A stretch of 64,000 nucleotides of DNA from Deltaproteobacteria bacterium (GTDB taxonomy: Bacteria > Desulfobacterota > Desulfomonilia > UBA1062). Below the pieces are notes generated by a model. That model had not been told where the DNA came from. It saw only the letters and a list, made by a program, of their open reading frames with translations, and ran no database searches. Of the stretch, positions 8,309 through 17,017 are shown piece after piece. Numbering within the stretch: the stretch's first letter is position 1; each line of letters begins with the position of its first letter. The position numbers and the translations under genes were made by a program. The DNA is taken from NCBI GenBank assembly GCA_029547185.1, contig JAKPPU010000056.1:62001-126000 (forward strand), in the 5' to 3' direction.

Positions 8309-8909
8309 CTTTCAGATATTCCAGAATCCTGGCAGAGGCCTTTTCCATCTCAAGAATGAGGGAATCGCTTCGGGCAAGGAGCAGCCGGTAGCATACGAAC
8401 ACGGGTATGCCGATGCAGAGTCCTGCTACCGTGGTGATAAGGGCTTCGGAAATACCGGCTGCGAGGAGCTGGCTGGAATTGCCCCCCGATGTGCTCACGG
8501 CATGGAATGACTTGAGCATGCCCGTAACCGTGCCCAGGAACCCGAGCAGAGGGGAGATCGCCGCAATGATGCCCAGGACATCGATGTATCGTTCGATGGC
8601 GTTTGCCTCTGTCGCTCCGGCCTCTTCCATATAGTCCTTGATGATTTCCCTGCGCATGCCTGCATTCTTTATGGCAACCATGACCACCGGGCATATGGGG
8701 GAGGAGCTTCTCCTGATAAGCCTTTCGATGTCGGCGAGCCTTCCCATGCGGGCGAGCCGCTCAACCTCTTCTATGAGAACCCGTGGAATGATCCTGCTCT
8801 GCCGCAGAGAAAAGGATCTCTCGATGATGATGGCCAGGGCAACGACCGAGCATGCCAGAAGCGGCCACATGACAGGACCGCCTTTGATGAAGAACTCCCA
8901 AAGCGTCAT
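8253..8909 (-). CDS. exbB: ExbB/TolQ/MotA family proton channel protein
   Basis: 218 residues with three TM segments: near the N-terminus (about 11-30), and a pair at about 118-140 and 155-180, separated from the first by a long cytoplasmic loop as expected for ExbB/TolQ. The motif ISPLLGFLGTVTGMLKSF and the following ISEALITTVAGLCIGIPV are the family hallmarks. It partners with the overlapping exbD. The start is ATG 8909 with AGAGGAT upstream; the reading frame stays open far upstream into the antisense of ricT, but that extension is not protein-like for this family. Confidence 0.9.
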   Translation of the reverse strand: MTLWEFFIKGGPVMWPLLACSVVALAIIIERSFSLRQSRIIPRVLIEEVERLARMGRLADIERLIRRSSSPICPVVMVAIKNAGMRREIIKDYMEEAGATEANAIERYIDVLGIIAAISPLLGFLGTVTGMLKSFHAVSTSGGNSSQLLAAGISEALITTVAGLCIGIPVFVCYRLLLARSDSLILEMEKASARILEYLKGEDHEVQKEKKGQEILGI

Positions 8910-8949
8910 AGATCCTCTTTGCGCCCCCCCCTTTGGAATATTCGCCCCC

Positions 8950-8978
8950 CTTATCCCATAAATGCAATCGGTAATCAA
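8950..8978 (-). promoter_or_regulatory. candidate sigma-70 promoter of exbB-exbD
   Basis: On the minus strand, TTGATT (8978-8973), 17-bp spacer, GATAAG (8955-8950). The site lies 40 bp before ATG 8909. Both hexamers are imperfect. Confidence 0.4.
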
Positions 8979-9014
8979 CCGGATATGAATTCGAAAAGAT
9001 GTCCTTGATAAATA

Positions 9015-10043
9015 ATGTGCAAGATTGTTAACATGATAATGATGGAAAACATGGAAAACTACGAAGTGAAACCCAAGAAACTGGTGTGTGTAAGATTTCC
9101 GGCTATTCCCGCATCCTATATCTTCGATGCCCAGGACCTGGAGCTTGCAAATGGTGACCTGGTCCTTGTGAATACGGAATCCGGTCTCGCGGTAGCGAAG
9201 GTGCTCGGCTTTCCCTCCGAGGAGGAGGCAGTCGGACTTGACGAAATCAAGTCTGTGGTAAGAAAGCTCACAGAGGCAGACAGGGACAAGCTCGACCTCG
9301 TACGTGCCAAGGAGCAGGACTGCTTCCGGTTCTGCGCCGAGCGCATCCGTGCCCGCAACCTGCCCATGAAGCTCACCCGGGTCGAGCAGATGTTCGACGG
9401 CACGAAGATCACCTTTTCGTTCGTGGCCGAGGGGAGGGTGGATTTCCGGGAGCTGCTCAAAGACCTGGTGGAAAAATACCGGACCAGGATCGAGCTTCGT
9501 CAGATCGGGAGCAGGCAGGAGTCGGCCATGCTCGGCGGGATCGGGAGCTGCGGAAGAGAGCTGTGCTGCGCCGTGTTTCTCACAGGTTTCCAGCGGATAT
9601 CGGTCAAGATGGCGAAGAACCAGAACATGACGCTCAACCCTACGAAGATTTCCGGGCTGTGCGGGAAGCTCAAGTGCTGTCTCGCCTATGAAAAGGAATC
9701 GTATGCAAACCTCATAGACAACCTCCCGAAGCCGGGGAAGAAGGTCTTCCTCGAGCAGGGAGAGGCCTTCGTCGTGAGCATCAACATCATCAATCAGAGC
9801 TTCGTGGCCAAGCTCGCCGATCGCCGATTCGTCAAGTGCAAGGTTTCCGACATCTTGACCGAAGAGGAATATTCCCAGCTCGGCGAGCAGAAGGCTGCCG
9901 AGCACAACAAGCCCAAGGAACCGCCTGCCGCTGCCCCTCCGAGCGGACAGGCCCCTGAACGCGACAAGGAAAGGACGAGACCCAAGAGGAGGAGATCCTC
10001 CAGACAGAGAAACGCCAAAAAGAAGAGGAGCAAGCCTGCATGA
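9015..10043 (+). CDS. ricT: PSP1-domain regulatory iron-sulfur protein (RicT/YaaT family)
   Basis: 342 residues. The PSP1 core carries the cysteine groups CGRELCC and CGKLKCC that in RicT proteins take part in [4Fe-4S] binding; in Bacillus the RicAFT complex assists RNase Y-dependent RNA maturation. The C-terminal 45 residues are a proline-rich then strongly basic tail (RPKRRRSSRQR...), which could bind RNA. No Shine-Dalgarno precedes ATG 9015; ATG 9042 or 9051 are alternatives giving MENMENY or MENYEVK. The end overlaps metG by 4 bp (ATGA). The RNA-metabolism role is inferred from the family. Confidence 0.85.
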   Translation: MCKIVNMIMMENMENYEVKPKKLVCVRFPAIPASYIFDAQDLELANGDLVLVNTESGLAVAKVLGFPSEEEAVGLDEIKSVVRKLTEADRDKLDLVRAKEQDCFRFCAERIRARNLPMKLTRVEQMFDGTKITFSFVAEGRVDFRELLKDLVEKYRTRIELRQIGSRQESAMLGGIGSCGRELCCAVFLTGFQRISVKMAKNQNMTLNPTKISGLCGKLKCCLAYEKESYANLIDNLPKPGKKVFLEQGEAFVVSINIINQSFVAKLADRRFVKCKVSDILTEEEYSQLGEQKAAEHNKPKEPPAAAPPSGQAPERDKERTRPKRRRSSRQRNAKKKRSKPA

Positions 10044-11938
10044 AGCAGTACTTTTATATAACCACTCCCATCTACTACGTAAATGCGAAGCCGCACCTCG
10101 GGCATGTTTATACGACGGTGATCGCCGATGTTATGGCCAGGTATCACAAGCTCCTGGGAGAGAAAGTTTTCTTCCTCACCGGCACCGATGAGCACGGGGA
10201 CAAGATCGCCGAGACGGCGAAGCTTAAAGGGACCACCCCCAGGAAGCTAGCCGATGAGAACAGCGCGCGGTTCAGGGAGCTGTGGCCGGAGCTGCAGGTC
10301 GACTACACCCGGTTCATCCGCACGACCGAGCCGGACCACGTCCGTACCGTTCAGGCCATCTTACAGCTGGTCTATGACAAGGGCGACATCTACTTCGGCG
10401 AGTACGGCGGACACTACTGTATCGGGTGCGAGCGGTTCTTCACGGAAACCGAGATGATCGAAGGGAAGTGCCCCATTCACGAAAAAGAGCTCGTGTACCG
10501 GCAGGAGCAGAACTATTTCTTCAAGATGGAGAAATACCGGCACTGGCTCATCGAGCACATCAACGCACATCCCGATTTCATCAGGCCCGAGAGATACAGG
10601 AACGAGGTCCTCGGGATGCTCCGGGAGCCCCTTGACGATCTGTGCATATCGCGGCCCAAGACACGGCTTTCATGGGGGATCGAGCTTCCCTTCGATACGC
10701 AGTATGTCTGCTATGTCTGGTTCGATGCGCTGATCAACTACCTTACGGGCATCGGCTATCCCGATGCGGAGCACTTCACGGATTTCTGGGGAGCTGCCCA
10801 GCACCTCGTGGGCAAGGACATCCTCAAGCCCCACGCCGTCTACTGGCCGACCATGCTCAAGGCCGTCGGGCTCGAACCCTACTGCAATCTCGATGTGCAC
10901 GGGTTCTGGAATGTCGATGCGGCCAAGATGTCCAAGAGCCTCGGCAATGTCGTGGACCCTCTCGATCTCAAGGAGAAGTACGGGATCGACGCCTTCCGGT
11001 ATTTCCTCGTCCGGGAGATGGTCTTCGGGCTCGATTCGAACTTCTCAGAGGAGGCCCTCATCGAGAGGTACAACGCCGACCTGGCGAACGATCTCGGGAA
11101 TCTCGTGAGCAGGAGCACGAACATGGTCGCCAAGTATTTCGGCGGGGTGCTGCCGGAAAAAGGAGCAGACCCGACCCCTGAAGACAGGGAGCTCCAGGAG
11201 CTTGCCATGAAGGTTGCAGATGAGTACAGGACGAGGATGGAAAACCTCGAGATGCACACCGCCATGGCCACGGTATGGTCTCTCATCTCCTCGCTGAACA
11301 AGTACATCGACAGGATGGCCCCCTGGGTCCTCGCGAAGTCCGATCCTGAGCGTCTGGCGGCAGTCATGTACAATATCATGGAAGGCGTCAGGTTCGTTGC
11401 GGAGCTGATCTACCCGGTCATGCCCGATACGGCGAACCGGATCCTCGGCATCCTCGGCGTGAAGGGAGAGATCACGACCCAGGACCTCGAGTTCGGAAGG
11501 CTCGAGTCCGGAACAACAATCAGTGTCAAAGAGGCGCTCTTCCCCAGGGTGGAGCGCTTGAAAAAGCTTGAACAGGCCCCTGCGGCGGAGACGAAGGCCA
11601 AAAAGGAAGAAACGAACCTCATCGACATCTCCGAGTTTGCGAGGTCCGTCATAAAGGTCGGCAGGATCATCGAGGCCGACAAGGTGGAAAAATCAGACAA
11701 GCTCGTGGTGCTTCAGGTCGATGTGGGGAAACGGATACAGATCGCTGCAGGCATAGCGAAGTCCTACCCTCCCCAGGAACTCGTGGGAAAATACGTGGCA
11801 GTGGTGACGAACTTGAAGCCCGCAAAGCTCATGGGCATCGAGAGTCAGGGAATGCTCCTGGCTACGGATACTCCTGACGGCAAGCTCGCCCTGGTCACCT
11901 TTGACAGGGAGCCGGCAGTGGGCTCCAGGGTCCGGTGA
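10040..11938 (+). CDS. metG: methionyl-tRNA synthetase
   Basis: 632 residues. It charges tRNA-Met with methionine. The HIGH-like motif is HLGHVYTT (about 16-23), the zinc-knuckle region has CIGC and CPIH, and KMSKS is at about residue 296. The C-terminal ~100 residues form an EMAP/Trbp111-like tRNA-binding OB domain (VGRIIEADKVEKSDKL to MGIESQGMLLA), giving the dimeric long form. A Lys/Glu-rich linker (about 513-525) joins it to the anticodon-binding domain. It overlaps ricT by 4 bp, an arrangement shared by many Desulfobacterota and Firmicutes. Confidence 0.97.
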   Translation: MKQYFYITTPIYYVNAKPHLGHVYTTVIADVMARYHKLLGEKVFFLTGTDEHGDKIAETAKLKGTTPRKLADENSARFRELWPELQVDYTRFIRTTEPDHVRTVQAILQLVYDKGDIYFGEYGGHYCIGCERFFTETEMIEGKCPIHEKELVYRQEQNYFFKMEKYRHWLIEHINAHPDFIRPERYRNEVLGMLREPLDDLCISRPKTRLSWGIELPFDTQYVCYVWFDALINYLTGIGYPDAEHFTDFWGAAQHLVGKDILKPHAVYWPTMLKAVGLEPYCNLDVHGFWNVDAAKMSKSLGNVVDPLDLKEKYGIDAFRYFLVREMVFGLDSNFSEEALIERYNADLANDLGNLVSRSTNMVAKYFGGVLPEKGADPTPEDRELQELAMKVADEYRTRMENLEMHTAMATVWSLISSLNKYIDRMAPWVLAKSDPERLAAVMYNIMEGVRFVAELIYPVMPDTANRILGILGVKGEITTQDLEFGRLESGTTISVKEALFPRVERLKKLEQAPAAETKAKKEETNLIDISEFARSVIKVGRIIEADKVEKSDKLVVLQVDVGKRIQIAAGIAKSYPPQELVGKYVAVVTNLKPAKLMGIESQGMLLATDTPDGKLALVTFDREPAVGSRVR

Positions 11939-11956
11939 CCGGTGTAAGGACCAGGT

Positions 11957-12301
11957 ATGCAGAAGCTTTCGATCAACGATATCAAACCCGGTATGGTCCT
12001 GGCGAAACCTGTTATGAGCGACAAGGGCATGCCCCTGTGCACGGAAGGAACAGAGCTCACCGACAAGCTCATAGACCGGCTTCGGGAGATGAACATCTCC
12101 ACCCTCACTGTCAAGGGGCATCCGGTTGATACAGGGGTGCCTGACAAGACTGCGGAAAAAAAGATTCAGGAGATGGCTGCCAGGTTCGCACACGTCGAGG
12201 GGGACCCCCTCATGGAACAGATCCGGGATGCCATTGCGAGCGCAATCGAGGCCGAGGCCAGGGAGATGGAGGAACAGGAAGCACAAGAGGCAGCTCCGTG
12301 A
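11957..12301 (+). CDS. small protein resembling the DUF3391-type N-terminus of HD-GYP/HDOD proteins
   Basis: 114 residues. The first ~55 residues (LSINDIKPGMVLAKPV, then LTDKLIDRLREMNISTLTVKG) resemble the short beta-rich module found at the front of HD-GYP phosphodiesterases. The rest is helical and ends in a Glu/Ala-rich tail (EAEAREMEEQEAQEAA). It has AAGGACCAGGT before ATG 11957 and overlaps the HDOD gene by 4 bp (GTGA), which suggests that it works with that protein. No catalytic residues are recognised. Confidence 0.7.
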   Translation: MQKLSINDIKPGMVLAKPVMSDKGMPLCTEGTELTDKLIDRLREMNISTLTVKGHPVDTGVPDKTAEKKIQEMAARFAHVEGDPLMEQIRDAIASAIEAEAREMEEQEAQEAAP

Positions 12302-13128
12302 GCAAGGCAGAGAAGATCAAATCCATCACGAAGAAGATCCACAGCCTTCCAACCCTGCCGCCGGTCGTGAGAAAGCTGACGACCGTGGTCGAAAGCCCTG
12401 ATGTCACAGCCCAGGAAGTGGGGAAACTCATATCGGCCGACCAGGTATTGAGTGCAAAGGTGCTCAGGCTCGTCAACTCACCCTTCTATGGGTTCCCGGG
12501 CAGGATATCCTCCATAAGCCACGCCGTTATCCTGCTGGGGTTCAACGTGATCAAGGGGGTCGTGCTCTCTGCCTCGGTGTTCGATATCATGGAAAAATCC
12601 ATGGTGGGCCTCTGGGAGCACTCGCTCGGCTCAGCCATCATTTCAGGCGCCATCAGCAGGAAGCTCGGGTTGAGCGAGCCCGAAGAGATATCCACGGCAG
12701 CCCTCCTCCATGATATCGGAAAGGTGCTCGTCAGGGTCTCCCTGAGTGCCGACTATGACCGGATCACGAGGATCGTCGAGGCAAAGGGATGCTCATTCCG
12801 GGAGGCCGAGATCGAAGTTCTCGGGGTCGATCATGCTGATATCGGCACATGGCTTTCGGAAGAATGGGGTCTTCCGGAGAAGCTGATTGTACCCGTTTCC
12901 TATCACCACGAGCCGGCAAGGGCCCCAAGGCTCAAGGAGCGTGTCATCGTGGTACATATCGCAGACAGCCTGGTTCGTGCATTCGGGGTGGGGTACGGCG
13001 GAGACAGATGGGTCGGCAAGATATCGAAAGAAGCATGGGAGTTCATAGGAATGCCTCAGATCGACCTCCCGCAGATCATGCGCAAGATTCTCGCCGACCT
13101 GGAGGAAGTGGACAATTTCCGGTCGTAA
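12298..13128 (+). CDS. HDOD-domain signalling protein
   Basis: 276 residues, nearly all one HDOD domain (about 10-210), a catalytically altered relative of HD phosphohydrolases that acts as a protein-interaction module in bacterial signalling. The motif ALLHDIGKVLV (H138-D139, G141-K142) is retained. It starts with GTG 12298 overlapping the upstream small gene (GTGA) and is followed 13 bp later by the GGDEF-like gene, so the three form one unit. The likely role is relaying a c-di-GMP or phospho-signal to a motility or cell-cycle target, by inference from domain type. Confidence 0.85.
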   Translation: MSKAEKIKSITKKIHSLPTLPPVVRKLTTVVESPDVTAQEVGKLISADQVLSAKVLRLVNSPFYGFPGRISSISHAVILLGFNVIKGVVLSASVFDIMEKSMVGLWEHSLGSAIISGAISRKLGLSEPEEISTAALLHDIGKVLVRVSLSADYDRITRIVEAKGCSFREAEIEVLGVDHADIGTWLSEEWGLPEKLIVPVSYHHEPARAPRLKERVIVVHIADSLVRAFGVGYGGDRWVGKISKEAWEFIGMPQIDLPQIMRKILADLEEVDNFRS

Positions 13129-13141
13129 AGGGGTTTACAGC

Positions 13142-14065
13142 ATGAAGACGGTCATTATCGTGAAAGAGAGCCTTGACGAGTCTCTGTCGTCCATCGTCTC
13201 ATCGAGTACCGACCTCGTCCAGGTGATCCGAAGCGATGGAGATATCTCCTCGCTCATCTCCATGGACCCGCCGGATCTCATCCTCGTTGACCGCACATAC
13301 CTCGCCGAGCATGGCGGCAGGATTGTCGAGAAGATCAGGAGCAGTACGATTCATGGCCACCTTCCGATCATAGCAGTCTACAGGAAGGAGGATCTCGAAA
13401 GAAATTCATCCATCGATATCCCCATCGACGACTTTATCGTGCTCGGCGGTTCCCTTCTCGAAACCAAGCGCAGGATTGAGTTTGCTTCCAGGAGGGTTAT
13501 GCGGGAGATGGGCACCAATCCTCTCACGAGGATGCCCGGCAATGAGGCCATCATCCGCTGCATCCAGCGTATGCTTGATCAGGAAAAGGAGGTCGCTTTC
13601 GCGTGGGTGGATCTCGACAGCTTCAAGCCCTATAATGGCCGCTATGGATTTTCGAGCGGAGACGAGGTGATTCTGGCGACGTCAAGGGTTATCACCAATG
13701 CCGTCAGAGAGATCGACCATGAGGATACCTTTGTCGGCCACGCGGGAGGGGATGTCTTCGTGTTCGTCTGCCCGATCGGGAGCGTGAGGAAGCTGTGTGA
13801 GGAGATCATATCCCGCTTCGATATGGTGATCCGGAACTTCTACAGCGAGGAAGACCTCGAGCGGAAAGGGATCGTCTCGACGTCAAGGAACGGTGAAAAA
13901 AGGATGTTTCCTGTCATGACCATATCCATTGCCGTGGCCATGAACGAACAGGGGCGCTATAAGCATTACGGAGAGGTCTCCCAGATTGCGGCAGAGGTAA
14001 GATCCTATGTCAAGGGCCTCGAAGGAAGCAACTATATGATCGACAGGAGGGGCAAGACCCGGTGA
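13142..14065 (+). CDS. receiver-like/degenerate GGDEF domain protein
   Basis: 307 residues. The first ~115 residues look like a CheY-type fold (DLILVD with Asp50), though the acidic pocket is not clear. Residues ~125-300 form a GGDEF domain: LTRMPGNEAI start motif, metal-type WVDLDSFKPYN (D157, D159), and the signature position reads AGGDVF (201-206) instead of GG(D/E)EF. The glutamate/phenylalanine change makes cyclase activity doubtful; it may bind nucleotide as an effector. The stop overlaps the GTG start of purB, so purB may be read from the same transcript. Confidence 0.8.
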   Translation: MKTVIIVKESLDESLSSIVSSSTDLVQVIRSDGDISSLISMDPPDLILVDRTYLAEHGGRIVEKIRSSTIHGHLPIIAVYRKEDLERNSSIDIPIDDFIVLGGSLLETKRRIEFASRRVMREMGTNPLTRMPGNEAIIRCIQRMLDQEKEVAFAWVDLDSFKPYNGRYGFSSGDEVILATSRVITNAVREIDHEDTFVGHAGGDVFVFVCPIGSVRKLCEEIISRFDMVIRNFYSEEDLERKGIVSTSRNGEKRMFPVMTISIAVAMNEQGRYKHYGEVSQIAAEVRSYVKGLEGSNYMIDRRGKTR

Positions 14066-15354
14066 TACGTCGTTATACAAGACAGGCTATGGAGCGGATC
14101 TGGTCTGACGAGAACCGCTACCAGAAGTGGCTCGATGTGGAGATAGCAGTGTGCGAGGCATGGGCTTCCCTGGGGAAGGTTCCCGTGCAGAGCGTTGACA
14201 ATATCAAAGAGAAGGCACGGTTTACCGTGGAGAGGATCGAGGCGATCGAAGAGGTGACCCGGCACGACGTCATCGCCTTTGTCTCCTGCATAGCGGAATA
14301 CGTCGGGGAGGACGCCAGGTTCATCCACATGGGCATGACCTCTTCCGATGTGCTCGATACCGCGTTTGCGCTGCAGCTCAAGGAGAGCGGGCAGATCCTC
14401 ATCGAAGATATCAGGGAGATCATGGAAGCGCTCAAGAAAAGGGCCTTCGAGTTCAAGCACACCCCTGCCATGGGCAGGTCCCACGGCATCCATGCGGAAC
14501 CGGTCACCTTCGGGCTCAAATTCGCCCTGTGGTACGAGGAGATGAAGAGGAACCTCAAGCGCATGGAGGATGCCGTCGAGGTCATCTCCTACGGCAAGAT
14601 ATCCGGTGCGGTAGGTACCTTTGCAAACATTCCCCCCGAGGTGGAGGAATACGCCTGCCGGAGGCTCGGACTCAAACCCGCGCCCATCAGCACGCAGATC
14701 ATCCAGAGAGACAGGCACGCCCAGTTCTTCACCACGCTCGCCGTCATAGGCTCGACCCTCGAGAAGATCGCCACCGAGATCCGGCACCTCCAGAGAACCG
14801 AGGTCCTCGAGGCCATGGAGCCTTTCGGCAAGGGGCAGAAGGGTTCGTCGGCCATGCCGCACAAGAAGAATCCCATCCTCTCGGAAAACGTCACCGGTCT
14901 GGCAAGGCTGCTCAGAGGCTATGCACTCTCTTCGCTGGAAAACGTGGCTCTGTGGCACGAGCGGGATATCAGCCATTCGAGCGTGGAGAGGGTGATCGGT
15001 CCGGATGCCACCATCGCTCTGGACTTTGCCCTTGCGCGGCTCACCAGGGTGATCGAGGGGCTCGTGGTCTTTCCGGAAAACATGCAGAAAAACATCGATC
15101 TCACGAAAGGCCTCTGGCATTCCCAGGGGGTGCTTCTCGCCCTGGTTGAAAGAGGCGTTGCCCGGGATACCGCCTACCAGTGGGTCCAGCGAAATGCCTT
15201 GCAGGTCTGGGAAGGAAAGGAGAACTTCCAGGATCTTCTGATGAAGGATGAGGACATCGTGAGGGTGCTGGGCAAGGAGGCCGTCAAAGGCCTCTTCGAT
15301 CTGTCCCACCACCTGCAGTATGTGGATAAAATCTTTGAAAGGGTCTTTTCATGA
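14062..15354 (+). CDS. purB: adenylosuccinate lyase
   Basis: 430 residues, the normal length. It catalyses two fumarate-releasing steps in purine synthesis (SAICAR to AICAR, adenylosuccinate to AMP). The fumarase/aspartase superfamily signature GSSAMPHKKNP lies about residue 262-272, with TSSDVLDTA and the MGRSHGIHAEP histidine region upstream. The start is GTG 14062, overlapping the previous stop, with AGGAGGGG about ten bases upstream. The stop overlaps pyrE by 4 bp (ATGA). Confidence 0.96.
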   Translation: MIRRYTRQAMERIWSDENRYQKWLDVEIAVCEAWASLGKVPVQSVDNIKEKARFTVERIEAIEEVTRHDVIAFVSCIAEYVGEDARFIHMGMTSSDVLDTAFALQLKESGQILIEDIREIMEALKKRAFEFKHTPAMGRSHGIHAEPVTFGLKFALWYEEMKRNLKRMEDAVEVISYGKISGAVGTFANIPPEVEEYACRRLGLKPAPISTQIIQRDRHAQFFTTLAVIGSTLEKIATEIRHLQRTEVLEAMEPFGKGQKGSSAMPHKKNPILSENVTGLARLLRGYALSSLENVALWHERDISHSSVERVIGPDATIALDFALARLTRVIEGLVVFPENMQKNIDLTKGLWHSQGVLLALVERGVARDTAYQWVQRNALQVWEGKENFQDLLMKDEDIVRVLGKEAVKGLFDLSHHLQYVDKIFERVFS

Positions 15355-15884
15355 GCATGATCGACGAGCTACGGGATATTGTACGGAGTGATGCGGTTCG
15401 ATTCGGCAAATTCATTCTCGCATCCGGAAAGGAATCCGACCTCTACGTGGACTTAAGGAAGGTGACCCTGCTGCCGAAAGGGGCGTTCCTCATCGGATCG
15501 ATCATCTACGATATGATCAAGGACCGGCCGGTAGAGGCGATCGGGGGATTGACGCTGGGCGCGGATCCCATTGCCGTGGCCACGAGCCTCATCGCGTATC
15601 AGAACGGCCGGGAGATCGCCGCCTTCCTCGTGCGAAAGGAAAAAAAGGATCACGGCATGAAGAATGCGGTCGAAGGTCCGGTCCGGTCCGGGCAGAAGGT
15701 CGTCATCGTCGATGACGTGATCACCTCGGGATCGAGCACCATAACCGCCATCGAGCAGGCCGAGGCCGCGGGATTGAGCGTGGATCTGGTTATCGCAGTC
15801 CTCGACAGAATGGAAGGCGGCAAGGCGAACATCGAGGCGCTCGGCCATGAAGTCCGTACCCTGCTGACGAGGAAAGACCTCTGA
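15351..15884 (+). CDS. pyrE: orotate phosphoribosyltransferase
   Basis: 177 residues. It joins orotate to PRPP to give OMP in pyrimidine synthesis. The PRPP-binding motif VVIVDDVITSGSS (about 117-129) and the catalytic-loop region VRKEKKDHGMKN (about 92-103) are present. It overlaps purB by 4 bp, so a purine and a pyrimidine gene are coupled. 77 bp separate it from tsaD. Confidence 0.95.
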   Translation: MSMIDELRDIVRSDAVRFGKFILASGKESDLYVDLRKVTLLPKGAFLIGSIIYDMIKDRPVEAIGGLTLGADPIAVATSLIAYQNGREIAAFLVRKEKKDHGMKNAVEGPVRSGQKVVIVDDVITSGSSTITAIEQAEAAGLSVDLVIAVLDRMEGGKANIEALGHEVRTLLTRKDL

Positions 15885-15961
15885 TCTCCTGCAGTCCCGG
15901 CGATCTGAATCGTTATACGAACCCGGTGTATCTTGACCCTATATAATAGTGTAAGGAACCT

Positions 15962-17017
15962 ATGCACATTCTGGCAATAGAAACATCATGCGACGAAACC
16001 GCAGCAGCGGTGGTGACTGACGAAGGCAGAGTCCTCTCGAATGTCGTCGCCAGTCAGATAAAGGATCATGCCGCCTTTGGCGGGGTCGTTCCCGAGATTG
16101 CCTCCAGGAAGCACACCGAGCTCATCGAGCCTGTCGTGGAAGAGGCGCTCATCGAAGCGGGAACCTCGGGCAGGGAGCTCGGGGCCGTGACGGTCACCCA
16201 GGGGCCCGGTCTCGTGGGCGCTCTTCTCGTGGGTATCTCCTATGCAAAAGCCCTTGCGTATGGCTTGGGCATTCCGCTGTTCGGAATCAATCACCTCGAA
16301 GGCCACCTCTGTGCAGCCAAAATCGAGCATGAGGTCACGTATCCCCATATCGGGATGGTGGTCTCCGGAGGGCATACCTCCCTGTACAGGATCTGCTCCC
16401 CTTCGGACATCGTCCGGATCGGCCAGACCCTCGATGATGCAGCGGGAGAAGCCTACGACAAGGTCGCCAAGCTCCTCTACCTCGGATACCCGGGGGGCGT
16501 GGTCATCGAGAGGATAAGCCGGGGCGTCGATCATGAAGAGATCGATTTCCCGAGGCCTCTCATAAACGACGATACCTATGACTTCAGCTTTTCCGGCCTC
16601 AAAACCGCCGTACTGAACCGGGTCCTCCGGGAGGAGATCTTCGAGCATGTGGACCTGAGCTTTTCCGGGCTACCCGAGGAAAAGAAGCCCCTGCCCGGCA
16701 AGGAAGACATGGTGCCCAAAATCGCCGCGGCATTCCAGGCGGCCGTGATAGACGTGCTCGTCGCCAAGGCTTTCAAGGCTGTCGCGGACCATGACATGAA
16801 GCTTCTCGTGGTGACCGGGGGGGTCGCGAGCAACGGGGCGCTGAGGGAGGCGCTCGGGCGGAAGGCGCGGGAAACGGGAATACGGCTCGTCATCCCTGAC
16901 AGAAAGTACTGTACGGACAATGCCGCCATGATCGGTATCGCAGGGATCCGCTCCATCAAGGAAGGCAGGTGCGCCTCTCTGGACATGAACGCCGTGTCCC
17001 GGTGGGAGCGGGTATGA
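15962..17017 (+). CDS. tsaD: tRNA N6-threonylcarbamoyladenosine (t6A) transferase subunit TsaD
   Basis: 351 residues. It transfers the threonylcarbamoyl group to A37 of ANN-decoding tRNAs with TsaB and TsaE. The start MHILAIETSCDETAAAVV and the metal-binding HLEGHL (H111, H115) are diagnostic of this ASKHA-fold family. The end (RKYCTDNAAMIGIAG) also fits. tsaB, tsaC and tsaE are not in the window. It overlaps rsmA by 4 bp. Confidence 0.97.
   Translation: MHILAIETSCDETAAAVVTDEGRVLSNVVASQIKDHAAFGGVVPEIASRKHTELIEPVVEEALIEAGTSGRELGAVTVTQGPGLVGALLVGISYAKALAYGLGIPLFGINHLEGHLCAAKIEHEVTYPHIGMVVSGGHTSLYRICSPSDIVRIGQTLDDAAGEAYDKVAKLLYLGYPGGVVIERISRGVDHEEIDFPRPLINDDTYDFSFSGLKTAVLNRVLREEIFEHVDLSFSGLPEEKKPLPGKEDMVPKIAAAFQAAVIDVLVAKAFKAVADHDMKLLVVTGGVASNGALREALGRKARETGIRLVIPDRKYCTDNAAMIGIAGIRSIKEGRCASLDMNAVSRWERV

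Noticed and set aside
8910-9905. long N-terminal extension of the ExbB frame on the minus strand
   Set aside because: It is antisense to ricT, which has clear family motifs; ExbB homology begins at ATG 8909, which has its own ribosome-binding site.
15932-15950. TTGACC followed by TATAAT upstream of tsaD
   Set aside because: The hexamers are only 3 bases apart, so they cannot form one promoter, and no -35 lies 16-18 bp from the TATAAT.
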